DNA of 64,000 nt from Eximiradius sp. GTDB taxonomy: Bacteria > Bacteroidota > Ignavibacteria > Kapaibacteriales > UBA2268. Both the position numbers and the translations under genes were made by a program. The DNA is taken from contig CAKZLY010000018.1 of assembly GCA_937127445.1 (NCBI GenBank), positions 1-64,000 of the forward strand, given 5' to 3'. The notes beneath the pieces are model-generated. The model was given only the letters and a program-made list of their open reading frames with translations. It ran no database searches and had not been told where the DNA came from. Shown piece by piece: positions 8,370-17,326 of the stretch (its first letter is position 1; every line of letters starts with the position of its first letter).

Positions 8370-8771
8370 TCAAATTGATTTTTCAATTATGCTAATTAGT
8401 TCGTTCATAACTTTTGCAGACATTTCACTGATGCCAAGTTCTGGGAAAAGTTCGTTCATTTTATTTGGATCGCCTTTCATCATCATAATATTAACAATTC
8501 TGTTATCATCCTCGAAAACAACGATATTTTTGGGCATAAAGCATCCAAGCCGTTTATCCATACTTAGTGCGTGATGTGATTTTGTTGGATTGCAAATCGA
8601 TAAAATTGTGTAATTGCGTTCCCATTGTAGATAGTTACGTTCGAAAGTGTTCTTCATATTATGTTCAGCGACAAGATTAAAACCGGCGTTTGCTGCATTA
8701 TCCTTTACTGCTTCTATTGCTTCAGAAAAAGATTTTTGCGTTTTCTGAATATAAAATGGTGAAGTATTCAT
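8370..8771 (-). CDS. DUF302-domain protein
   Basis: The start is taken as ATG 8771, which has an aggtg ribosome site and lies 8 bases after the MFS stop; a TTG at 8807 would lengthen it into the MFS gene. The 133-residue product shows the DUF302 pattern: an early helix with SFSEAIEAVKDNA, GFNLVAEHN, then ILSICNPTKSHHAL, a loop with CFMPKNIVVFED and late beta strands. DUF302 proteins are small, probably ligand- or metal-binding, with no firm general function. The family's usual PC dipeptide is replaced by MP here. It lies between the MFS and DUF2130 genes in one tight run. Confidence 0.75.
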   Translation of the reverse strand: MNTSPFYIQKTQKSFSEAIEAVKDNAANAGFNLVAEHNMKNTFERNYLQWERNYTILSICNPTKSHHALSMDKRLGCFMPKNIVVFEDDNRIVNIMMMKGDPNKMNELFPELGISEMSAKVMNELISIIEKSI

Positions 8772-8778
8772 TTCACAC

Positions 8779-9918
8779 CTAAATTTTATTTGAAAATATA
8801 TAAACAAAAGATATTACAAACATAAGAATCCCAAATATTGGGAAGATTTGTGAAATGTTTGCATATTGAAACATTGGTTGAACTACAATTGGCGAAAGAA
8901 ATTGCCCAACATAAAGAGCAGTAGTAAGGAGTCCACTATTAATACCACGATTATTTTCAGTCGAATGTGCTAATATGTGTGATTTCAAATTTGGGACAAC
9001 CAAACCATTTCCTAATCCTGAAAAAATTAACGAAGCAACAAGCAAAACTAAATTCGACGAGAATAAAATCAACAGATGCCCGAAGCCCCAAATGAAAAAT
9101 CCAAGCATATAAACATAACGAAATGGGACTTTATTTTTAATTTTTGGATAAATTAGCGATGAAAACGATGAGAACATTATCCAAACAGCTATTAGCAAAC
9201 CAATTTTCGAGGCTGGGAAATCTGGGAATTGAGAATTGATTAAAAAAGGCAGCTGAGTTGGTACCATCAGATAACAAATCATCACAAAAATTGCACTTAA
9301 ATATATTAATGATGTTTTTAAGTTAAAAGAAAACTGGACCTGTCTTCTTGTCTCTATTTTGTAAGAAGTTTCATCCAGAAAAAATAAAAGAAGAACCCCA
9401 ACAATAACAGATACGAAATAAGCAATAAAGGGAAAACTCCAATTAATATCTGCAAGCACCCCACCAAGCAGCAAATAAATAACACCAGCGAAGCTCATTA
9501 TCGCTCCCTGTAAGCCAATAAACTTATTCCGCTTTTCACCCTCGAACAAATCGCCTAATACAACAATAAATCCAGTCATCAAGGCAGAAATTGCTATTCC
9601 AAGAAACGCTCGCCCGAGCAAAATTAAATATATATCTCGAAGATAATAACCTGTCGTCCCAGCAATTCCATATAGAATAGATGCAAAAACTAAAATCGAC
9701 TTTCTCCCAAATTTTTCGAATAAATAACCGGAAATGGGCGAAAAGATAGCAATAAAAAGTGGTGGAAGAGATAAAATTAATTTTGTAAGAAACTCAATAT
9801 TATCAATATTTGAAAAATTCTGTGTAATATATGGCAAGGCAGGTGTTACTATTGCACCAGCCATAACAGAAAGAGTGCTTCCAAATAAAATAACAGCATT
9901 GCGAATAATAGTTTTCAT
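8779..9918 (-). CDS. MFS transporter
   Basis: The 379-residue product has about 12 hydrophobic segments. The loop-2 signature of the major facilitator superfamily is present in SGYLFEKFGRKS (G-x3-[DE]-[RK]-x-G-R-[KR]). The closest general match is drug/sugar efflux of the DHA1 type, but the substrate cannot be read from sequence. It begins one base after the large glycosyltransferase gene and is followed 8 bases later by the DUF302 gene, so it is almost certainly cotranscribed. It might export a small molecule or a glycan precursor linked to this cluster; that is inference. Confidence 0.85.
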   Translation of the reverse strand: MKTIIRNAVILFGSTLSVMAGAIVTPALPYITQNFSNIDNIEFLTKLILSLPPLFIAIFSPISGYLFEKFGRKSILVFASILYGIAGTTGYYLRDIYLILLGRAFLGIAISALMTGFIVVLGDLFEGEKRNKFIGLQGAIMSFAGVIYLLLGGVLADINWSFPFIAYFVSVIVGVLLLFFLDETSYKIETRRQVQFSFNLKTSLIYLSAIFVMICYLMVPTQLPFLINSQFPDFPASKIGLLIAVWIMFSSFSSLIYPKIKNKVPFRYVYMLGFFIWGFGHLLILFSSNLVLLVASLIFSGLGNGLVVPNLKSHILAHSTENNRGINSGLLTTALYVGQFLSPIVVQPMFQYANISQIFPIFGILMFVISFVYIFSNKI

Positions 9919-9919
9919 T

Positions 9920-12900
9920 TTAAAAGATTAGCTCAATTTCTTCAACATTTGGGCGGTTACCAGAGATAAGTTTTTCATAAATGCCTAAGATATGGTCAAT
10001 ATAGTCATCAAAATTATGGGTTAAGTTGCAATTTGAACGCCAAATATTTATTAATTCAGGATTTTCAACTACATCCCATAATATTTTGGTAAGTTCAGAA
10101 GGGGAACTATGCGAATACAGCTTGCCATTGATCCCGTCTTTTACAAAATCAGGGAAACCTCCAATACTCGATGCGATAACGGGAAGCTTCATTGCAAGTG
10201 CTTCGGCAATTACCAGCGGTGCGCAATCTTCCCAAACGCTTGGCAAAACAATTGCATCAAGATGTTCAGCAATTTTTGGTAATTCATCAGTATTATATTT
10301 CCCCATAAAATTAATTCTTTTGTTAACATCAAGGCACTCAAGCAAGCGAAGATAATCTGGCGATACAAATCCATAGACCAAGAATTCAGCTTTTTCTTTC
10401 GGTATAGATTGAGCGGCCTGAACAAGAATATGAGCACCTTTGTGTGGCATGACACCACCAATATAGCCAAATTGAAGTGGGTATTCTGGCAGACGATTGT
10501 TGATATTCAATGAAGTTAACTTTTGGGCTTGTTCTGGCACTTGATGAACAATTGTAATTTTGTCAGGGTTAATTCCAAATTCTACAAATAATTCTTTAAC
10601 TCGTCGAGATACGGCAAGTGTATATGTGATATGTTCATTGACTAATTTTTTAGCCGCTTCGATGCGTTTTCTATACGAGTTTTGTAAGTTAGGATAATTG
10701 CGAGCAAGTTCTGAATTATGGAAAAAGTCAGTGTTGTGCCACAAGGATAAATCTGAGCGATAAAGATAGAGCATAGGATCGATAATATGGTAATTATGAG
10801 TTGTAAAAACAGAAGGAATCCCTTTAGAATATGGAATTTTTCCAATAGCGAAAGAAATCCCAAGAAAATTATTATAGTGAACAATGTTAGGTCTGAACTC
10901 ATCTACAACTTGTGCAAATAGTTGGACTATTCGCTCGTCTTTTATTTCTCTTTCTGGGTTTAAAGCATCCAAAAATACAATAGGCCGATTATAAACCCCG
11001 TACAAATGAACACCTTGGTCAATTTTATATTCCAAGTAATATGGTTGGTGTATTGTTGGATGGTTTGCCGTTACATAAAATACAGCTACTTCATATCCAC
11101 GACGAGCAAGAGCAATTGCCACAGAACGAGGGAAAGTAGTGCCGCCACCGCTTTCGTTCCAACCATACATTGTAAGCAAAATTCGTGGCTTTTCTTGTTT
11201 CACAGTGCTTTCGGAGACGATACTCTCAGTCTCTGGCTTAATATCTGAAATCTCAAATAAATCCTCGTATTGAAAATCTGAACCTTGTTCATCAAGTTTG
11301 CAGTATGAATTGAACAATTCTTCATCTATTTCCAGCGACAAAATCTCATTTTCATTCAAAGAGTGCAAATTCGGAACTAGTAGGACATTACCCAATTTCT
11401 GAATTTCTGCAATTTCTCCTTTTTCAGATAGGTTTTGCACAATTTCCAATAGAAGTTGATTTATTGAAGTTTCAGATTGATTTTTATTACCATCGATAGC
11501 ATCTTCAGTATTGAATAATCTTCCCCATTTTCGAGAGAAAAGACTAATTTCCGATTCCGTCGGCATTTTAATTTCGATACTATCTTTTATTACAACTATG
11601 CTATCAGTTAAGCAAATTGGCGTATAATCAAATTCTTTTGCTCGCAATGAAAAATCGATTTCATGAAGAAAGCTCTCAAAACTTTCGTCGAACAGTCCAA
11701 TTTTTTCGATTAATTCAGTTCGGAAAGCAACGCAATTTGCAGATAAAGCATTCGATAATATATATTCGCCAGAAATAGTAAGCGTTTCATAATCTTCATT
11801 TTGATTTTGATATAAAAAGTTTAGTTTATTGTCTTTTGCTTCTATTTTAATCCCAGTTGAATGGATCTTTCTACTGTTCGGAAACAATTTTGGCAATGAT
11901 ACTATTGAATTTGTGTTTTTCAGACTGTCTATTAAAACATCCAGCCAATTCTGAGAAACAGAGTAAACTTCATTAAGGACAACAAAATAATTACCAAAAG
12001 CATTTTTAATCGCATTATTAATTGCTCTTGGAACTGGAATGCTATTATAGTTTCTGATGAAGCGAAAATTAATTCTTGAAGAAGCAAATTTTTTGAGAAT
12101 AGTTAATGTTTCATCATTGGATGCATTATCCGAAACAACAATTTCAAAATTATATTTAGAATTATATGCATAAATCGAATGAATCAAGTGTTCAAGTAAA
12201 TGAGCCTCGTTTCTTGTATGAATTATAATCGAGATAAGTTCTCTATCGTCTATTTTAATTTGCGATTTTGGCTTAATTTTTTGTTTGATTTTTTCTGCAT
12301 CACTAACAGTATCACTTGAAATACTTTTTTTCAAATTTGCTTTTAATGAAAACAATTCTGCATCATATTTGAAAATTAATAATGCTTTTTCGCAATATTC
12401 ATAGGCAGCAATCTTATTGCCAGTTTCAAAATAAGATAAAGCGATGATTTTAAGTGCATTGAAATTAGTTTGGTCTATTTTGAGCAAACGTTCTGAAATC
12501 TCAATTGCATTTGAGTATTGAGCAGATTTAAAGTAGGCTTTTGCCAAAATTCGCAATAATTCACTATTTTCAGATTGTCCGATTAAATTAGTACAAATAT
12601 CGATTGTTTTGGTGTAATTCTCTATTTTGAAGTAAGAACGAGCGAGTAAAATTTTAGCTTCGTAATTATCTGGCTCAATGCATATTACATTTTCAAGAAA
12701 ATCTATTGTATCTTTATATAAATGCTTTTGAAAAGCAAGCTTCGATAGCAACAAAAATGCTTTACTGTCGTGCTCCTTGTCAATAATTTTAAGTAAATCT
12801 GAAATAATTTTGTTATTGACCGCATCAATATTTGGGAAATACGGTATTTTTCGAGTATTTTCAAGAGCAGAAAAAAGATACTGCTTAACTTCATTTATCT

Positions 12901-13708
12901 CTGTAAAATTTTTAAGTTTACTAAATAAATCATAATAGTAATTAGCTTTAACAAATGTAAAAATATTGTCAATTTGAGAATTAAAAAGCCCTGTCATCAT
13001 ATCAAGAGTTTTAATGTGTCCAAGATGTCGATCTTTCAACGTTTTTGATGTCCATGCACTCTTTGGATGTTCACGATATACAGCCATCACTTCATTGATA
13101 AAAAAAATATCCCCCTTGCTTGCATTCAGAAGATGAACAGCATAATCACGTGCTGGAATTGTTTTCAATATTTCGAGATTCGCATCATAAAGCCCGCGTC
13201 TAAACACAACGGACGGGGAATGTATAAAATTTCCGAAAGCAAGGTCGTATATTGTAGAAATTTGTTTCTGTTGTGGATTAGAAATTATTGGCTTCTGGTT
13301 GCTTTCTTCGTAGATAATCTTAACAGAGTGAAAACAAACAGCTAAATTTGAATTTTGCTCTAAAACGTTAATTTGTTTTTGCAATTTATACTCATCAATC
13401 CAAAAGTCGTCACCATCGCACCAAGCAATATATTTCCCACGATAAGCGGCGATAGTACGTTCGCCATTAGCAACTACGCCTAAATTTCTTTCATTTTCGA
13501 TAAGATTGATAATCTCAGGATATTTTTCTTTATAATTGCGACATATTTGACGAGTTGCATCAGTAGAGCAGTCCTCGCCAATGATAATTTCAAAGGGAAA
13601 ATTGGTTTTCTGAGAAATGATTCCTTCAATACATTGAGCAATGTATTTTTCGTGATTATAAGCTAAAACTCTTATACTAACAAGCGGATTATTAACTAAA
13701 TTATTCAT
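9920..13708 (-). CDS. Three-domain glycosyltransferase: GT2 - TPR - GT2 - GT4
   Basis: The 1262-residue product is a fusion. Residues about 8-230 form a GT2 (GT-A) domain with SIRVLAYNHEKYI, GEDCSTD and the metal-binding CDGDDFW at 97-103. Residues about 300-455 form a helical block of roughly four TPR-like repeats. Residues about 490-720 form a second GT2 domain with SDNASNDET. At its expected metal site it reads VLNEVYS (577-583) rather than DxD, so it may be weakened or inactive. Residues about 842-1245 form a GT4 (GT-B) domain with GYIGGVMPHKGAH and PSVWEDCAPLVIAEALA. No signal peptide or membrane segment is visible. The ATG overlaps the NeuD-like stop (TAATG). It probably builds a short glycan; the TPR block may hold a protein acceptor. 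Confidence 0.9.
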   Translation of the reverse strand: MNNLVNNPLVSIRVLAYNHEKYIAQCIEGIISQKTNFPFEIIIGEDCSTDATRQICRNYKEKYPEIINLIENERNLGVVANGERTIAAYRGKYIAWCDGDDFWIDEYKLQKQINVLEQNSNLAVCFHSVKIIYEESNQKPIISNPQQKQISTIYDLAFGNFIHSPSVVFRRGLYDANLEILKTIPARDYAVHLLNASKGDIFFINEVMAVYREHPKSAWTSKTLKDRHLGHIKTLDMMTGLFNSQIDNIFTFVKANYYYDLFSKLKNFTEINEVKQYLFSALENTRKIPYFPNIDAVNNKIISDLLKIIDKEHDSKAFLLLSKLAFQKHLYKDTIDFLENVICIEPDNYEAKILLARSYFKIENYTKTIDICTNLIGQSENSELLRILAKAYFKSAQYSNAIEISERLLKIDQTNFNALKIIALSYFETGNKIAAYEYCEKALLIFKYDAELFSLKANLKKSISSDTVSDAEKIKQKIKPKSQIKIDDRELISIIIHTRNEAHLLEHLIHSIYAYNSKYNFEIVVSDNASNDETLTILKKFASSRINFRFIRNYNSIPVPRAINNAIKNAFGNYFVVLNEVYSVSQNWLDVLIDSLKNTNSIVSLPKLFPNSRKIHSTGIKIEAKDNKLNFLYQNQNEDYETLTISGEYILSNALSANCVAFRTELIEKIGLFDESFESFLHEIDFSLRAKEFDYTPICLTDSIVVIKDSIEIKMPTESEISLFSRKWGRLFNTEDAIDGNKNQSETSINQLLLEIVQNLSEKGEIAEIQKLGNVLLVPNLHSLNENEILSLEIDEELFNSYCKLDEQGSDFQYEDLFEISDIKPETESIVSESTVKQEKPRILLTMYGWNESGGGTTFPRSVAIALARRGYEVAVFYVTANHPTIHQPYYLEYKIDQGVHLYGVYNRPIVFLDALNPEREIKDERIVQLFAQVVDEFRPNIVHYNNFLGISFAIGKIPYSKGIPSVFTTHNYHIIDPMLYLYRSDLSLWHNTDFFHNSELARNYPNLQNSYRKRIEAAKKLVNEHITYTLAVSRRVKELFVEFGINPDKITIVHQVPEQAQKLTSLNINNRLPEYPLQFGYIGGVMPHKGAHILVQAAQSIPKEKAEFLVYGFVSPDYLRLLECLDVNKRINFMGKYNTDELPKIAEHLDAIVLPSVWEDCAPLVIAEALAMKLPVIASSIGGFPDFVKDGINGKLYSHSSPSELTKILWDVVENPELINIWRSNCNLTHNFDDYIDHILGIYEKLISGNRPNVEEIELIF

Positions 13709-14364
13709 TATTCCACCTTTTTCAATAGTTTTGCAGGATTACCAGCCCAGACCTCACCTTCGCCAATATTTTCAAGTACGACCGCACCCATACCAACAGT
13801 TGCATAATTGCCAATTTCAACATATTCACGAATGCAAGCATTCAAACTAACTGTAACAGCTTTTCCAATTTTCAGATAAGCACCAGTACAGCAATTAGCA
13901 GCAAAAAATGAGTAATCGTCAATTGTGCTGTTGTGTCCTATTGTTGCACCGACCATAACTCTACAACATTTTCCAAATTTTGTGCCTGACGATACTGAAA
14001 CGTTTGGCATAATTACACATCCAGGGGAAAGCTCAACCTTTGGAGCTACATATGCCATCGGATGCACAAAAGTTGCTAGCCGGTCATCAGGAATATTTAA
14101 ACTCTCAAATATTGCAATACGTTCTTTTTGACCGCCAACTTTGAATATTGTATTAATAAAATAGAAACCTTCTTCTAATAACTTCGGGATATCTTGCAAT
14201 CCTCCAAGCACCGGGAAGCCTTCAATTTCATTCATTTTGTCTCTATCGTTAATGAATCCGGCACAGATATATTCATCGTAGCCTCGTCTGTTTGCATCTG
14301 CAATAGCGTGTGCAATTACCGAGCCATTCCCAAGGCCACCCATAATTAATACTTTCTTAGGCAT
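13708..14364 (-). CDS. NeuD/PglD-type sugar acyltransferase
   Basis: The 218-residue protein has an N-terminal Rossmann-like half (KKVLIMGGLGNGS, then FINDRDK) that binds the sugar nucleotide in relatives. A left-handed beta-helix of hexapeptide repeats fills the second half (HPMAYVAPKVELSPGCVIMP onward). The likely catalytic His lies in VGATIGHNSTIDD, matching the active-site His of PglD-like enzymes. Family members transfer acetyl from acetyl-CoA to an amino or hydroxyl group of a nucleotide-linked sugar. The gene lies between WbqC (1-base gap) and the large glycosyltransferase (1-base overlap). It supports a modified, probably N-acylated, sugar as the cluster's product. Confidence 0.85.
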   Translation of the reverse strand: MPKKVLIMGGLGNGSVIAHAIADANRRGYDEYICAGFINDRDKMNEIEGFPVLGGLQDIPKLLEEGFYFINTIFKVGGQKERIAIFESLNIPDDRLATFVHPMAYVAPKVELSPGCVIMPNVSVSSGTKFGKCCRVMVGATIGHNSTIDDYSFFAANCCTGAYLKIGKAVTVSLNACIREYVEIGNYATVGMGAVVLENIGEGEVWAGNPAKLLKKVE

Positions 14365-14365
14365 A

Positions 14366-15064
14366 TTATATCAACTCGTATTGTTCTAAATAAATTGCAA
14401 TTTTATTAGGTGAATTATACATTGCTAAATCAATAATTGAATGAAAAGAAATATAATAATTTTGGTCGAAATTTTCGATTAATTCAGTTTTTAAAAAGTA
14501 TAATTTAAGAGATTTTTTTTCAAAATATTCTTTGCTGTAAAGATCAATTCCACCTATCGCATTTATGTATATAGAGCAATTTTCTTTCTTTGCAATATCA
14601 ATAAGCCTATCTGCACTTTTTAGATCAGTTTGATAATTTGTTTGATCAGATGCAACTTTAAATTCACACTCCAAACCAACGTATTTACAAAATTCGAGAA
14701 TTGAAGCGATAGCAAGTTCAGATATTGTTCTTGGCTTTTGTTGAAAAACAATGTCTATAATTTCAATTACATCTTCAAAATAAGGAGAATGTTTATAGTT
14801 ATACTGTAATGTTTTAATAAATTTCTCGAGAAAATCACTTTCCCAATCAATCAATGTATCGCAGATACGTTTATTTTGACTAACAGAGATACAAGGAATG
14901 GTGAAATAATGCTCATTATCATTAACGATTATTCGGTTTCTGTTAATCCAACCTTTTTTAATAAAGTTCACATTATCTAAAAAGATAAATTTATCAACAG
15001 AATGAATTAGCTGAAAGTATCCGATGTAAGGAAAAACGTAAGGCTGCATTATTGCAATTTTCAT
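14366..15064 (-). CDS. WbqC-family protein
   Basis: The 232-residue protein begins with the family signature MQPYVFPYIGYFQLIHSVDK (residues 5-24) followed by FLDNVNFIKKGWINRNRI. WbqC proteins occur in O-antigen and glycan clusters across many bacteria. Their reaction is not settled; a role in making or attaching an amino-acid- or acyl-modified sugar has been suggested. Its ATG overlaps the stop of the CitE-type gene by 4 bases (ATGA), and the NeuD/PglD-type gene follows after one base, so translation is probably coupled. Early Met, Pro and Tyr residues and the late GGIDLYSKEYF segment are conserved in type. Confidence 0.85.
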   Translation of the reverse strand: MKIAIMQPYVFPYIGYFQLIHSVDKFIFLDNVNFIKKGWINRNRIIVNDNEHYFTIPCISVSQNKRICDTLIDWESDFLEKFIKTLQYNYKHSPYFEDVIEIIDIVFQQKPRTISELAIASILEFCKYVGLECEFKVASDQTNYQTDLKSADRLIDIAKKENCSIYINAIGGIDLYSKEYFEKKSLKLYFLKTELIENFDQNYYISFHSIIDLAMYNSPNKIAIYLEQYELI

Positions 15065-15960
15065 ATTTTGCTTTTTTTATTGATTAATTCTTGTTTTTTA
15101 AGAATTTTACGAGCAGCAAGAATCATCGGCGGACCAATAAATTTACCATCCTTAACTGCCACACCTTTGCCTTCGGAGTGTGCTTGTTCGGCAAGCCTGA
15201 GCATTTCTTCAGCCCAAGCAACTTCTTCCGCAGAAGGTGAAAAGTATTTATGAACAAGAGGTATTTCTTTAGGATTAAGCACAAGCATTCCTTCGAAACC
15301 TAGATTTTTTGCGATTTTTAGGTTTCGTTCGAGGTCGTCTAAATCATGAACTTTAATGTGAACAGTATCAATTGGAATTACACCATTTGCACGTGCAGCC
15401 ATTGCAATTGTTGCTCGCGGAACAAATAAGCTTTTGCTCTCAGCATCGTGAATACCTTCTAGGTCGGTGATAAAATCCTCGCAACCATAAGCAAGAGCAA
15501 CTACTCGATTAGAAGCTTGACATAAATCTTGAGCATTCAGTACCGCTGCAGTCGTTTCGACAAGTGCAATAATTTTATATGTTCCTATAGGTATTTTTTT
15601 TTCATATTCTATGGTTTCAAGCAATTTATCGAAAAAGTAAATGTCCTCACCCAGTTTCGATTTAGGATACATAAATCCAGTAATACCATCGATGGTAAGT
15701 TGGTACACATCTTGCAGAAGATGCCCGCTTTCGCGGTCATTTACTCTCGGGAAAACAAAATGATTGCGAAACTTACCTTCTTTGACAAATCTTTTTATTG
15801 TATCCCTTGCTACTTGTTTGTTTTCTTCGGGCTGTACAGAATCTTCTATATCCAGAAGCAGAACATCGGCATCCGACCGAGCTGCACTATTGAGCAATCT
15901 CTCATTATGCCCTGGGACAAACATCAGACTTCTCATAAGAAAAGGAAAACGGCTATTCAT
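15061..15960 (-). CDS. HpcH/HpaI (CitE-type) CoA-ester lyase
   Basis: The 299-residue protein is a TIM-barrel C-C lyase of the CitE/malyl-CoA/citramalyl-CoA lyase group. Visible family motifs are RSLMFVPGHNERLL at the start, LLDIEDSVQPEEN, the metal-ligand Glu in IALVETTAAVL, and YGCEDFITDLEG with the second acidic ligand. These enzymes cleave or join a 3-hydroxyacyl-CoA with loss or gain of a small acid. An aaaggag ribosome site precedes ATG 15960. It overlaps MaoC by 8 bases upstream and WbqC by 4 bases downstream, so the pair works with the glycan genes. Citramalyl-CoA or malyl-CoA is a possible substrate, but the product is not known. Confidence 0.85.
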   Translation of the reverse strand: MNSRFPFLMRSLMFVPGHNERLLNSAARSDADVLLLDIEDSVQPEENKQVARDTIKRFVKEGKFRNHFVFPRVNDRESGHLLQDVYQLTIDGITGFMYPKSKLGEDIYFFDKLLETIEYEKKIPIGTYKIIALVETTAAVLNAQDLCQASNRVVALAYGCEDFITDLEGIHDAESKSLFVPRATIAMAARANGVIPIDTVHIKVHDLDDLERNLKIAKNLGFEGMLVLNPKEIPLVHKYFSPSAEEVAWAEEMLRLAEQAHSEGKGVAVKDGKFIGPPMILAARKILKKQELINKKSKI

Positions 15961-16414
15961 TGCTATTTCTCCTTTTGATCAGAACTTTTCTTCGAAATTT
16001 CAGAACTTCTACATTATTCTGATTATATGCAACTGTCTCTACATAGACAATTCCTCTATCTTTTTTGTTTTTCGAGGGTATCAAATCAAGTATTTTTGTT
16101 TTGACATAAATTGTGTCGTTGATAAATACGGGATGCAGATGTTCTATTTTTTCATATTCTAAATTAGCAATTGCTTTGCCGCTTATTTCAGGCACTGTCA
16201 GACCTACTGCAAGGCTAAAAACAAGTGTACCAACAACTAAAATCTTCCCGTGCTGACTTTTTTGAGCATAATCAAGATTTGTATGTAATGGGTTGGCATT
16301 CATTGTAAGCAATGAAAATAAATTATTATCGCTTTCGAAAATTGTTTTCGAAAGTGGATGCTCGATTATTTCGCCAACAACAAAATCCTCGAAATATTTG
16401 CCTAAGGTATCCAT
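15953..16414 (-). CDS. MaoC-like acyl-CoA hydratase
   Basis: The 153-residue protein has the single hot-dog fold pattern of R-specific enoyl-CoA hydratases. The active-site stretch reads FSLLTMNANPLHTN (33-46). His44 is present, and Asn39 stands where most MaoC proteins have Asp, as in the mesaconyl-CoA-hydratase side of the family. The later segment GTLVFSLAVGLTVPEI is typical. Paired with the CitE-type lyase (8-base overlap), it fits hydration of an unsaturated dicarboxylyl-CoA such as mesaconyl-CoA, followed by lyase cleavage, or the reverse. That pairing is inference. No Shine-Dalgarno sequence is visible. Confidence 0.82.
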   Translation of the reverse strand: MDTLGKYFEDFVVGEIIEHPLSKTIFESDNNLFSLLTMNANPLHTNLDYAQKSQHGKILVVGTLVFSLAVGLTVPEISGKAIANLEYEKIEHLHPVFINDTIYVKTKILDLIPSKNKKDRGIVYVETVAYNQNNVEVLKFRRKVLIKRRNSNE

Positions 16415-16444
16415 AAAATTCGAATTTTTTGTAAAGATAACTAT

Positions 16445-17194
16445 CTATTTTCTTGCCAAAATTAGATTCTCCTTCTCATTTAAGCCATAGATGGAGGGCT
16501 GAAATTTTTCTAATACTTCGTAGTGGTTAAAAACCTGCAATTTGAAGCCAGACTGCCTAATATCATCAAATAATTGCAACCCGAAAATTCTTGCGTGGTC
16601 GTGTTGTCCATAAAACTTTTCTTTTAAATATGGAGTATCAATTAAAACATCCTCAAAATTGTTATATATCAATGATGAAAAAGGTGTTTGCAGTATTGCT
16701 GTTCCTTTTGGTTTAAGCACTCGATATATTTCTGAGAGAGCTTTTCTATAATCAGGAATATGTTCTAAAATATGATTTGCAATAACATAGTCGAAAGTAG
16801 AATCTTCGAATGTGGTTTGTGTAAGGTCAATTTTGTAAAATGGGTTAATATTTAGGTGAAGATATTTTTCTGGTTTTAAATCTCCACAAATAAAATTCAT
16901 TGAAGATTTAGCAATTTTCTTTAAAAAATTTATTTCGGGGGCAACATATAGTATTAGCTTATTTTCGAATTTGTCGAGTTCACCAATTTCTTTAAGAAAC
17001 AGGTACAGATGGCGTTCTCGGTCTGTGGAACCACAAACGGGACATTGAAAATATCGTGGATCTGTGCCGATTATGTCAAAATTTCGGACGAAATCAGTTC
17101 CTTCGTTTTTTTTCCATTCTCTAAATTCATTAAAATACATTTCGCAGAAAATGCAATAGCATTTTTCCTTAACATAATATTGGTAGTCTGTCAT
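16445..17194 (-). CDS. SAM-dependent class I methyltransferase with Cys-rich N-terminus
   Basis: The 249-residue protein starts with a likely zinc site: CYCIFC (12-17) and a second pair, QCPVCGSTDRERH. The Rossmann part follows, with LILYVAPE at the SAM loop (degenerate compared with the usual GxGxG) and ICGDLKPEKY. The methyltransferase-11 signature is FDYVIANHILEHIPDYRKA with YRVLKPKGTAIL. The acceptor is unknown; similar proteins often sit in glycan clusters. It is the first gene of the nine-gene run, 30 bases before MaoC, so a promoter probably lies in 17195-17326. Confidence 0.82.
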   Translation of the reverse strand: MTDYQYYVKEKCYCIFCEMYFNEFREWKKNEGTDFVRNFDIIGTDPRYFQCPVCGSTDRERHLYLFLKEIGELDKFENKLILYVAPEINFLKKIAKSSMNFICGDLKPEKYLHLNINPFYKIDLTQTTFEDSTFDYVIANHILEHIPDYRKALSEIYRVLKPKGTAILQTPFSSLIYNNFEDVLIDTPYLKEKFYGQHDHARIFGLQLFDDIRQSGFKLQVFNHYEVLEKFQPSIYGLNEKENLILARK

Positions 17195-17326
17195 TTTTCT
17201 ATTTTCAGTAATCGTTAAATATTAAAATTAACGTATTAGAGAGCAAAATAATTTTGAAATAATTGAAGAGACTATTGTTAATCTGCATGAATGAGCAAAA
17301 AAATTAGATTGAAAGGCAAAAATCTT

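Noticed and set aside
17195..17326. tmRNA (ssrA) next to smpB
   Set aside because: The 132-base gap is too short and shows no tRNA-like ends.
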